In this document: piece by piece, positions 1-7,107 of the stretch
Layout: every line of letters begins with the position of its first letter
How positions within the stretch are numbered: the stretch's first letter is position 1
Origin: Fibrobacteria bacterium GUT77
GTDB taxonomy: Bacteria > Fibrobacterota > Chitinivibrionia > Chitinivibrionales > Chitinispirillaceae
DNA length: 32,106 nt
NCBI GenBank assembly: GCA_001462255.1
Contig: LIUJ01000114.1
Location: 1 to 32,106 of the forward strand
Direction of reading: 5' to 3'
Position numbers and translations under genes: made by a program
The notes under the pieces: model-generated
What the model was told of the DNA's origin: nothing
The model's database searches: none
The model's input: only the letters and a program-made list of their open reading frames with translations

Positions 1-771
1 GTGCTTAATTTTTTCGGCGATTACCAACTGTCGAATTATTGGATAGAGAGCGGCGGCACAAAGATAATAAACGACTACATGAAAGACAGACTCCTCACCG
101 TAGAGCAGTTTAGGGGTCTCCAAGTCTCAAATGATTTTGCGCGTATGCCCGGCGAAATCGAGACCGCGCCGCCGGAGAGCTTTTTGTATCAGGCCGGTTA
201 CTTGACGCTTCGTGAAGGCATCGACGACGACTTTTCGCTTGATTACCCTAATACCGAAGTGCTGAATTCCATGTCGCAGTTGGTATATAGGAGTGTGTTG
301 CAATCCGGCGGCGGAGAATACATTGACCTCCGCGCTCCGCTTCTACGGGCGCTTTGCGACGGAGACGCGAAACTTTTTGTCGAAACCATAAACGGCTTAT
401 TGACAAGCATTCCTTACGATGACTACACAGCCGCGGCCAAACAGGGGCTTTTACATAGTGGACTGGAAATATCCGTACAAGAATGGCTCTACCGCTCCAA
501 CATTTTGGCGTTCTTACGCGGCTGCAACGTGCTGACGTTCGGCGAAATGCACAACAACAAAGGGCGTTCCGACCTGCTTATCACGCACAAAGGCATACCG
601 TGGGTGGTGGAGATAAAGGTAGCCCACAACGACGACTGCGCCGAAAAGGCGGCTGAGGCGATGAAACAGATAAACGATAGGCAGTACGCCGAATCCTACA
701 AGAACGCGAAAAAAGTCGCTATAGCGATAGACGACAAAAAGTGGTGCGTTGGGGAGTGGGAAGCCCGCTAA
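1..771 (+). CDS. AAA-ATPase/PD-(D/E)XK family protein, C-terminal part (5' end outside window)
   Basis: The 256 readable residues match the C-terminal half of the 'AAA-ATPase-like plus PD-(D/E)XK nuclease' proteins common in gut anaerobes, which usually run to about 500-570 residues. The P-loop half should therefore lie upstream of the window, and the GTG at base 1 is probably an internal Val codon. The nuclease-like core is near the end: GRSDLLI at about residues 188-194, then WVVEIKV at about 201-207, giving the D...ExK pattern. A Gln-Tyr (NDRQYAESY) segment typical of the family follows. The family's cellular role is not established. The TAA stop overlaps the stop codon of the convergent downstream gene by two bases. 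Family assignment is fairly sure; function is unknown. Confidence 0.8.
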   Translation: MLNFFGDYQLSNYWIESGGTKIINDYMKDRLLTVEQFRGLQVSNDFARMPGEIETAPPESFLYQAGYLTLREGIDDDFSLDYPNTEVLNSMSQLVYRSVLQSGGGEYIDLRAPLLRALCDGDAKLFVETINGLLTSIPYDDYTAAAKQGLLHSGLEISVQEWLYRSNILAFLRGCNVLTFGEMHNNKGRSDLLITHKGIPWVVEIKVAHNDDCAEKAAEAMKQINDRQYAESYKNAKKVAIAIDDKKWCVGEWEAR

Positions 772-1439
772 TCAACGCCATTGTCCTTATCGTTGCAAGC
801 ATTTATTGCCCTGAAATGAACGATGCCGGAGAGTACGACGCATAGCGCTAAAATAACGATCATACCAGTGTAATTGGTTTTGAAAAAATCGTTTCCGACC
901 TTTTGTGTTTCATTCAACGCCCCGATTTTTATCTCCGTCATCACATTTATATGGTCGGAAATAAGATCCGCCGCCGGCTTTGTAACGTTTAACATATACT
1001 CGGTCATTTCCTCCGCGTTCGTACCCTTATAGGCATCGTCGACCATTTTATATATGCCCGGCTTAAAAACGTTATAATATTTTTCGACGGCCTCGTTGAA
1101 CAGCGCTTTGACATCAGGCCTCACAATAGATTTACCGAACGACGCGGCGTTGTCCTCAAACCATTTGCAATGTTCGTCGACGGTACTCTTGATTACCGTG
1201 ACCGTATCCGGTTTACCGGTAAATAGGATGCAGTTTCGCATTTCGATTTTTAGGGAGAGTACGGTTTGCAAGATATCAATCGCGAGATCTAATGGCTTGG
1301 CGTGGCGGTCTATGGCGGACGAGTAGTCTTTGTTCAAATCGTTTAGGCGGACAATGCCCAAAATGCCTACCGCGCAAATCAGCGCGACGGAGACGGCAAA
1401 AGATACACGAAAATTCATCGCAATTTTTGAACTTGTCAT
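768..1439 (-). CDS. Truncated chemoreceptor: stand-alone four-helix-bundle sensor with two TM helices
   Basis: This 223-residue protein has the N-terminal layout of a methyl-accepting chemotaxis protein: a TM helix at about residues 9-28, a mostly helical periplasmic region to about 188, and a second TM helix at about 190-210. It then stops with a short polar tail (RAINACNDKDNGVD). The HAMP and methyl-accepting signalling domains that should follow are absent, and the DNA beyond the stop is coding sequence of the convergent nuclease gene. Upstream of the ATG is a weak GGGG at about 11 bases. It may be a remnant left by recombination or a stand-alone membrane sensor. Being last in a minus-strand series after the RloA/RloB pair, it could also belong to that accessory block. 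The 4HB_MCP assignment rests on architecture rather than on a diagnostic motif. Confidence 0.6.
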   Translation of the reverse strand: MTSSKIAMNFRVSFAVSVALICAVGILGIVRLNDLNKDYSSAIDRHAKPLDLAIDILQTVLSLKIEMRNCILFTGKPDTVTVIKSTVDEHCKWFEDNAASFGKSIVRPDVKALFNEAVEKYYNVFKPGIYKMVDDAYKGTNAEEMTEYMLNVTKPAADLISDHINVMTEIKIGALNETQKVGNDFFKTNYTGMIVILALCVVLSGIVHFRAINACNDKDNGVD

Positions 1440-1502
1440 AACCGAACCCCAATTTTATGTTCACGGCGAATATCTGTCGTCATTGCCATATCATCATAAT
1501 TT

Positions 1503-2126
1503 TCAATAAAATTTGCCTACATGGTCTATTGCTTTAAGAATACTCTCGACCAATTTATAAACCGTGGTACTCCCAAAATTGCGCGGCCAATCTTTACATG
1601 GTGGATTATCGCGTCGCTTGGCGCGGTCAATGGCATTTTCAATATTTTTATGCGGAAATTTAGTTGAATTGATATCTTTATTGTAATTATGGATATGTCG
1701 CTTTAGATGTTCGTCACAATCCGCCGACGATCTGACGTTATCACCTTCCTCAAAATGGAGTAACAACCAGTATTCAAATTTGGGATTACTTAGGGCAAAA
1801 CCGTAATTCTTGCGTGTTTGTGCCCAATGGAAAAGTTTTTCCAGTTGTTCGTTTGTCCATTGATCCTTATCCACAACAAGCCACGCCTCATCCGTTTCTT
1901 TTAATTCTAATTTCGCAAGATACTTTTTCATCCTTTTCAGAACATGATCCGGAGCGCTGTCAGTTTTGCTGTTTAGGCATTCAATTTGTATTAACAAGGA
2001 TCGCATTTTTTTAAAAATATCGAAATATTCCTTTTCCGTCTTTTTCCCCTCCACCGCAATAATAAAAAGTTTTCGATACGGCAATGTACCTTCCGTCCGT
2101 TTGAATTGGCGTCTTTGTTTTGACAT
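1503..2126 (-). CDS. RloB-like protein with TOPRIM-type acidic motifs (putative phage-defence effector)
   Basis: The 207-residue product resembles the RloB family. After a basic N-terminus it has LFIIAVEGKKTEKEYF (residues 20-35, Glu26 and Glu31), WLVVDKDQW (82-90, Asp86 and Asp88) and SNPKFEYWLLLHF (113-125), the most recognisable RloB signature. A Glu followed by D-x-D on predicted strands is the arrangement of TOPRIM/OLD nucleases, so metal-dependent nuclease activity is a reasonable inference. I chose the ATG at 2124-2126 over an upstream start because it begins 7 bases after the ATPase stop and is preceded by GAGGG. The tight spacing implies co-transcription and a joint function with the ATPase. 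RloB-like proteins beside AAA ATPases occur in abortive-infection modules (AbiL-type pairs). The DNA is visibly AT-richer than hisD. Confidence 0.8.
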   Translation of the reverse strand: MSKQRRQFKRTEGTLPYRKLFIIAVEGKKTEKEYFDIFKKMRSLLIQIECLNSKTDSAPDHVLKRMKKYLAKLELKETDEAWLVVDKDQWTNEQLEKLFHWAQTRKNYGFALSNPKFEYWLLLHFEEGDNVRSSADCDEHLKRHIHNYNKDINSTKFPHKNIENAIDRAKRRDNPPCKDWPRNFGSTTVYKLVESILKAIDHVGKFY

Positions 2127-2133
2127 TATTTTA

Positions 2134-3471
2134 TCAGCCCTCGTTCTTTTCTGCGTCGGTATTAAGAACATTATCCAACATGATTCGCGGGATACCGCCC
2201 ATTCGTCCCAATAAATAACTTTTGCGAATATCTTTATCGAAACGAATGTCTTTGTAGATACAGAAAGGAATCAAGATTGAATTTCCAGAAACATCTTTAT
2301 CCGTTGCCCAAATTTCATCTCGGCGAAATATGCGCCGATCCATAAGCGAAATATCGTGGGTTGTCAACAGCATTTGCGACCGTGATTCCACCGAACAACT
2401 TGCTAAATACATATTGATTAATCTACTAGTGAGCAACGTATGTAAGCTTCTGTCTATTTCGTCAATAACATATACACTACCGGTGTTTCGGGATGATGCG
2501 CCGATAAACGCCGGCAACAAATCAATTAGGCGTATTGAACCGTCTGATTCTTGGTATATCTCAAATTTAATAGCTTTGCCATTAGTGTCAGTGTGGTATG
2601 TTACGAGTTTTTTGACAACAAGGGTACCATTTTCTTTTGTCACAACAAGACGCTCGTTATCATTATTTGCCAACGAGATAGACTCGCCTTCTTTAATGTT
2701 TTTTTGTAATACGATTTTTAGTTGTCCGGGTATGGAACTGTTTTCGAAGGACACATCTTCAAAATTCAAACGTGAAATACCGGTATCAAGAGACTGCAAC
2801 ATCGTATTCATAATATTATACCACGGATGTTCTTTGATATAAAATTGCTCAAGCGCCACAAAATGAGCATTGGGCGCAATAAGCTCAAGTTTGGTTTTGA
2901 ACCAGTCGTAAACACAACGGAACTCATTTGCATTCTGAAAAACCGAGCTTGTTAGGAAAAGTTGATTTTCTCTAGTCGCACGAAAAACAAAATCAAAAAA
3001 ACGTGAGTCGCTACTTTCTATTGATTTATCAATTTCATTTCTTCCGTTCCGACGATGATAAAGTATTTTTTCACAGGTAGTGCCGATCTCAACCAATTTT
3101 TCTTCCAAGACACGTGTTTTCGTCACCGAAAACCCGTATTCGTAAATGGTCTCTTTTATCATAATTTCAAAAACAAAACGCGATGGACGCTGTATCGCCT
3201 CCGCGTCAAGCAAAAACGGTTCTATCGGAATCAATTCGTCGGGCATGGTACCGTTCAATACAAATTGTCTGGCAAAATATATGGCCTTAAAGAAGTTGCT
3301 CTTTCCCGACGCGTTCCCGCCGTAGATCGCCGCTATCGGAAGAACCATTGTCTTATATTTTTTTAAACGCGGAACCCTCTCGCCATGCCGGCGTTCTCTA
3401 CCGGCAATCATAGAAAAAGTCACCGGCTCACGGAAAGATGTCCAGTTTTCGATAGTAAAACTTAATAGCAT
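2134..3471 (-). CDS. RloA-like AAA_15/AAA_21 ATPase (putative phage-defence sensor)
   Basis: This 445-residue ABC/SMC-type ATPase of the OLD/RloA class starts with LLSFTIENWTSFREPVTFSM, the usual N-terminal strand of the family. Walker A is GGNASGKS at residues 51-58. A signature-like region is at about 308-320 (ESDGSIRLIDLLP), Walker B is VYVIDE at 333-338 followed by a D-loop Asp340, and the switch His is in TTHD (370-373). All ATPase motifs look intact, so the protein should be active. It precedes the RloB-like gene by 7 bases. In known AAA_15 plus TOPRIM pairs (PARIS, AbiL) the ATPase oligomerises and holds or triggers the toxic partner; applying that here is inference. The region upstream of its ATG is AT-rich, with a TATATT at 3489-3494 (minus strand) that could be a -10 box. 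Confidence 0.85.
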   Translation of the reverse strand: MLLSFTIENWTSFREPVTFSMIAGRERRHGERVPRLKKYKTMVLPIAAIYGGNASGKSNFFKAIYFARQFVLNGTMPDELIPIEPFLLDAEAIQRPSRFVFEIMIKETIYEYGFSVTKTRVLEEKLVEIGTTCEKILYHRRNGRNEIDKSIESSDSRFFDFVFRATRENQLFLTSSVFQNANEFRCVYDWFKTKLELIAPNAHFVALEQFYIKEHPWYNIMNTMLQSLDTGISRLNFEDVSFENSSIPGQLKIVLQKNIKEGESISLANNDNERLVVTKENGTLVVKKLVTYHTDTNGKAIKFEIYQESDGSIRLIDLLPAFIGASSRNTGSVYVIDEIDRSLHTLLTSRLINMYLASCSVESRSQMLLTTHDISLMDRRIFRRDEIWATDKDVSGNSILIPFCIYKDIRFDKDIRKSYLLGRMGGIPRIMLDNVLNTDAEKNEG

Positions 3472-3613
3472 ATTCTTACATTTACCCTAATATATGTGAA
3501 AAGATCTCTTTATCTGTATATAATATAATAATTTTTTACCCCAAAACCAAATTTATTGTGATTTTTTCACCTAACGCGACGGTGGGGCGGTGGGGTTACT
3601 TTAATGAATCTCC

Positions 3614-5587
3614 TTAATAATCGGCAACGCAACGGACAGAAAGTCCACCTGCATCTGTAGCATTTTTGAGTCCTGATATGCTGTTGCGGTCATAGGTAAA
3701 AACCCTAGGTTTCGTAGCTCCCCACCAGCACCCATAATCACCGATAAGGTTGAAACCCCCATTGCTTTGCCGCCAACCACTAGGCAAGGCAGAGAATCCG
3801 TAATCGTCTGTCCCATTACCGTTTTTGTTCCAATTACTTTTTGATTTTAATTTTTTACCAGCTACGTCTATACCTCCAACCATATCACCTAGATAATCGT
3901 CCCATTCATATTCATCCGGCAGATGCCATCCTGGGGGACAAACCTCTTTTGCTGTATTTTGATCATACAACATACCGTATTTATCGCAATTGGAATTATT
4001 GTTCTCATAACACCACGAATTACCTGTTGCCGGTCGATATCTTAAATTCTCCGCCATCCACGTTATACCGCTTATTTTCACGGTATTGTATTTTTTCCCG
4101 TCACGATTATCTATTAATAGCGGTGAACTTTCAACCAAAGGCCCCGATGTTATTGTAATCCGTGCTTGTTGCGGCGACATACCGTTTACCGAAACGACAC
4201 GTATAGTCATATTGTCGCTGATATCATTTGCCTTAACACCATTGAAACTCACTACATAACAAGTGCTATAGCTATCATCCATAATTTCAACTGTGAACTG
4301 ACTATCTTCGCGATGAATACGGAAACCTTTTTTTTCTGGGTCTGGTCTAAAAGTGGCACTACCTATTACCAACCCACGTTGATTTACTAATTCAAAGACC
4401 ACGGTGATATCGTAATTTTTCTGAGTTACAAGATATTTAGAACCGAAAAAATGGGTACGTATAGAGGCAAATGGATTTGTGTTAGACACACCCTCCTTAG
4501 GCCAATATTTCAGCCCCCAATCACTTTTCCTATTCGTAGCGTTCAATCCATCCAATACAACATTGGTTGCCTGATCTGCTACCTTAAGCGTTCGCATCAT
4601 TCCGCTAAACCATGATAAATTAGCACCAATGCTCACGGTTATGCTAAGGTCTGCTGTTTCCGTTTGATAGTTAATTTTCCCGGTCTTAATTTCGGGAAAG
4701 TATGCTATCATATATGGTGGATTGGCGGCTTTATTCTTGATCATCGTCATCATTCTGTTGACGGTCTCCTCCGTTTCCTGTAGTGTTGCTACCCATTTTT
4801 TTCTCCACAAAATATCATTCCGAATATCCGCTCCGATATTCCCGCTCGAAATGTTAGCCGCAACAACCGTAGACCGTTTCACCGCCTCGTTCAACGCTGG
4901 GTCAAAACTTGCCGCCTGATAGTAGTAACTAAGCGCCGCTATCACCGTCCCATCCATTTGTGCGGTTACGCCCTTTGCGAGTGCCGTTTGTGCAGACACT
5001 TGGTTAGCCTCTGCCGCCCCTGTAAGTTCCTGCTGTGCTTTTTCTGTCAATACCACACCCACCTGTTGTAGCAATTCCAAGGAAGCTTTCCTAATACCTG
5101 TTAGGTTATCCAAGTCCGCAGAACTAAACGTACCGGAGTACGTGGCGACCGTCATTTTATCGGCTGTTGCTGTTATGTTTACCTTTATATTGTAGCCCGT
5201 TTCCGTCCGTATTATGTTTCCGGTTAAAAAGTGGCTTGTCGGTGCCAACCGTCCAAGTACGACATCTTGTTTTGCCGACGCGTTATCGTCGTACGCATCG
5301 TCGATGAGTTTGGTATATATGTCGTCAAGGCGTTCCCAGTCTAGTATAGAGATTGCGGAGTAATTTTTGAAATTGCTGACAAACCCGCCCTGGACGAGCG
5401 CAGGAATATAGCTTCGATTTTTTTCAAGCCCGAATGATTGCGGGACATAGATAGTAAGGCTGATTTCCTTGCCGCCGTTGCCCGTGTAGTTTTGCGGCTG
5501 TTGCGCAAATACCGTTTGTACGTCAATCATAATTGCCAATATTGCCGCAAGCATTAGCGTCCGTACCTGTCGATTAAACAATCTCAC
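3614..5587 (-). CDS. Secreted FISUMP-domain protein with lipoprotein/CsgG-like N-terminal region
   Basis: The 657-residue protein starts at GTG (5585-5587), five bases after a perfect AAGGAGG. A Sec signal peptide covers residues 1-28 (cut after TVFA). The next ~150 residues (SYIPALVQGGFVSNF, SILDWERLDDIY, HFLTGNIIRTETGYNIKVNI) resemble CsgG/LpoB-like periplasmic domains that often open Fibrobacter FISUMP proteins. A helical/TPR-like stretch follows (about 185-260), then an unrecognised beta-rich region to about 485. The last ~170 residues are a FISUMP domain: ITWMAENLRYRP, CPPGWHLP, GFSALPSGW and a terminal GGLSVRC. FISUMP function is not known; the domain is typically on exported or surface proteins. 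A strong promoter lies just upstream. GC content is lower than in hisD. Confidence 0.85.
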   Translation of the reverse strand: MRLFNRQVRTLMLAAILAIMIDVQTVFAQQPQNYTGNGGKEISLTIYVPQSFGLEKNRSYIPALVQGGFVSNFKNYSAISILDWERLDDIYTKLIDDAYDDNASAKQDVVLGRLAPTSHFLTGNIIRTETGYNIKVNITATADKMTVATYSGTFSSADLDNLTGIRKASLELLQQVGVVLTEKAQQELTGAAEANQVSAQTALAKGVTAQMDGTVIAALSYYYQAASFDPALNEAVKRSTVVAANISSGNIGADIRNDILWRKKWVATLQETEETVNRMMTMIKNKAANPPYMIAYFPEIKTGKINYQTETADLSITVSIGANLSWFSGMMRTLKVADQATNVVLDGLNATNRKSDWGLKYWPKEGVSNTNPFASIRTHFFGSKYLVTQKNYDITVVFELVNQRGLVIGSATFRPDPEKKGFRIHREDSQFTVEIMDDSYSTCYVVSFNGVKANDISDNMTIRVVSVNGMSPQQARITITSGPLVESSPLLIDNRDGKKYNTVKISGITWMAENLRYRPATGNSWCYENNNSNCDKYGMLYDQNTAKEVCPPGWHLPDEYEWDDYLGDMVGGIDVAGKKLKSKSNWNKNGNGTDDYGFSALPSGWRQSNGGFNLIGDYGCWWGATKPRVFTYDRNSISGLKNATDAGGLSVRCVADY

Positions 5588-5608
5588 AGAAGCCTCCTTA
5601 AGTAGCGT

Positions 5609-5638
5609 ATATTAACAAAAAGCCAGAATCTGTGTCAA
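5609..5638 (-). promoter_or_regulatory. Promoter of the 657-residue FISUMP gene
   Basis: Read on the minus strand: a perfect -35 TTGACA (5633-5638), an 18-base spacer, and -10 TAATAT (5609-5614), about 20 bases before the start codon. It sits directly after the hisD stop, so the FISUMP gene can be transcribed independently of hisD. Confidence 0.6.
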
Positions 5639-5658
5639 TGTGATCATCGTACGTCCCC

Positions 5659-6993
5659 TTACTCTCCCCTCGCCTCGACGCTCAACGCGTGGTGGTGGAA
5701 CGCTTCGGCACGGGCGAAGGTCGGTACGATATCCAACGCGGACTTTAGGCCTTTCAGGGAGACTTTGGCGATAGACACGCGTTTTTGGAAGCTCTCTACG
5801 CCGAGCGGGGAGGCGAAGCGCGCCGTGCCGCCGGTCGGTAGGACGTGGTTTGTGCCTAAGAAGTAGTCGCCTAAGGCTACGGGCGTGTCCGAGCCTATGA
5901 AGATCGCGGCGGCGTTGGATACGTGCCAGGCGTCGTCGTTGGCCGTTTCCGTCATCAGTTGCAGGTGTTCGGGGGCTATGGTATCGCATAATTCCAAGCT
6001 CTCGCTACGCGACGTTGTGACGAAGATTGTTATCGCGTGGGGCGGTAGTTTCATGAAGATGTCCTTAGCCGGCGACGCGCTTATCTCTTTTGTCACGGCG
6101 GCGGCGATCTTGGCCGCCACAACCTTGCTCTCCACTATGCAGACGGCGATTTCGTCGCCCGTGCCGTGCTCCGCTTGGGCCAAGAGGTCGAGCGCGACGA
6201 GGCGCGGTTGGGCGCTCTTGTCGGCGACTATCACTACTTCGCTTGGGCCGGCTATGCAGTCGATATCGACTTTGCCGTAGACGAGGCGCTTCGCCGCGGC
6301 GACGTAGGCGTTGCCGGGACCCACGATTTTGTCTACCGGCGCGATGGTTTCGGTACCGTAAGCAAGCGCGGCGATAGCCTGCGCGCCGCCTACTCGGTAA
6401 ACCTCCGTAATGTCGAGGAGGTTTAACGCAAAAGCGACGCCGGCGTCGAGGCCGTCGGCTTGCGGCGGGGTGACCACCGCGATCTCCTTTACGCCCGCGG
6501 ATTGCGCCGGAACAATGTTCATCAGCACGCTCGACGGGTACACCGTGCGCCCGCCGGGGACGTAAACGCCCACGCGGTTGAGCGCCTTAACGGCTTGCCG
6601 CAACTCGCCGTCCGGCGTGTTGATCTTGTACATCTGCAGACCCTGGCAACTATGGTACTGGCGCAAACGCCGCGCGGTCTCGCGGATGGCGTTTTTGAGC
6701 TCCGCCGGAGCTTGCCTCGCGCACGTCGCTATATCGGCCTGCGGGATACGCGTCTTGGAGAGCAACATCCCGTCAAAACGCTTTGTGTACTTTAATAGCG
6801 CGGCATCGCCGTTCTCACGGACGTCGTTTAGAATGGGGGTGACGGCACGGACGACGGCGTCGTCGCGGCACTCCCTCGCGTCGTTGATCTTTTTGAGGAT
6901 GTTCTTTCCCTCTCGCGAGTTTAGGTCAACGACGGGGATTGAGCGGGAGCGGGCGGACACGGTATTGGCGTTGCGTCTTGCGGTTGCGGGCAT
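5659..6993 (-). CDS. hisD: Histidinol dehydrogenase
   Basis: HisD oxidises L-histidinol to L-histidine in two NAD-dependent steps, the end of histidine biosynthesis, in the cytoplasm. The 444-residue length is normal, with a short ~15-residue N-terminal extension. Key segments are all present: VPGGRTVYPSS (145-155), GPGNAYVAAAKR (225-236), GPSEVVIVAD (249-258), zinc ligands Gln273 and His276 in QAEHGTGDE, the catalytic pair Glu342-His343 in APEHLQ, Asp376 in LGDYFLGTNH, and the C-terminal His435 expected at the active site. The ATG is preceded by GAGGT at 7-8 bases. No other his gene is in the window, so it is not in a his operon here. It lies downstream of glgP but a hairpin separates the two. 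Confidence 0.97.
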   Translation of the reverse strand: MPATARRNANTVSARSRSIPVVDLNSREGKNILKKINDARECRDDAVVRAVTPILNDVRENGDAALLKYTKRFDGMLLSKTRIPQADIATCARQAPAELKNAIRETARRLRQYHSCQGLQMYKINTPDGELRQAVKALNRVGVYVPGGRTVYPSSVLMNIVPAQSAGVKEIAVVTPPQADGLDAGVAFALNLLDITEVYRVGGAQAIAALAYGTETIAPVDKIVGPGNAYVAAAKRLVYGKVDIDCIAGPSEVVIVADKSAQPRLVALDLLAQAEHGTGDEIAVCIVESKVVAAKIAAAVTKEISASPAKDIFMKLPPHAITIFVTTSRSESLELCDTIAPEHLQLMTETANDDAWHVSNAAAIFIGSDTPVALGDYFLGTNHVLPTGGTARFASPLGVESFQKRVSIAKVSLKGLKSALDIVPTFARAEAFHHHALSVEARGE

Positions 6994-7061
6994 AATAATA
7001 ACCTCATTGTTTTACGTTATGATGATTACGACGGTTTCTCATTAACAAAAGTCAATTTAAA

Positions 7062-7083
7062 GGGCGACCGAGAACGGTCGCCC
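7062..7083 (-). terminator. Hairpin terminator / REP-like palindrome after glgP
   Basis: A perfect 9-bp stem (arms GGGCGACCG and CGGTCGCCC, AGAA loop on the plus strand) lies 24 bases after the glgP stop. On the minus strand it is followed by TTTAAATT. The GC-rich GGGCGACC/GGTCGCCC type of arm is also seen in dispersed intergenic palindromes of many bacteria, so it may be a repeat serving as terminator. Confidence 0.65.
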
Positions 7084-7107
7084 CTGCAAAAACGCGAATA
7101 CATAAAA

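Noticed and set aside
1-3471. Mobile element or prophage carrying the accessory genes
   Set aside because: No transposase, integrase, terminal repeats or tRNA attachment site is visible; only AT-richness and gene content suggest transfer.
6090-6377. Arg-rich plus-strand frames over hisD and glgP
   Set aside because: Shadows of GC-rich coding sequence on the other strand, without ribosome-binding sites.
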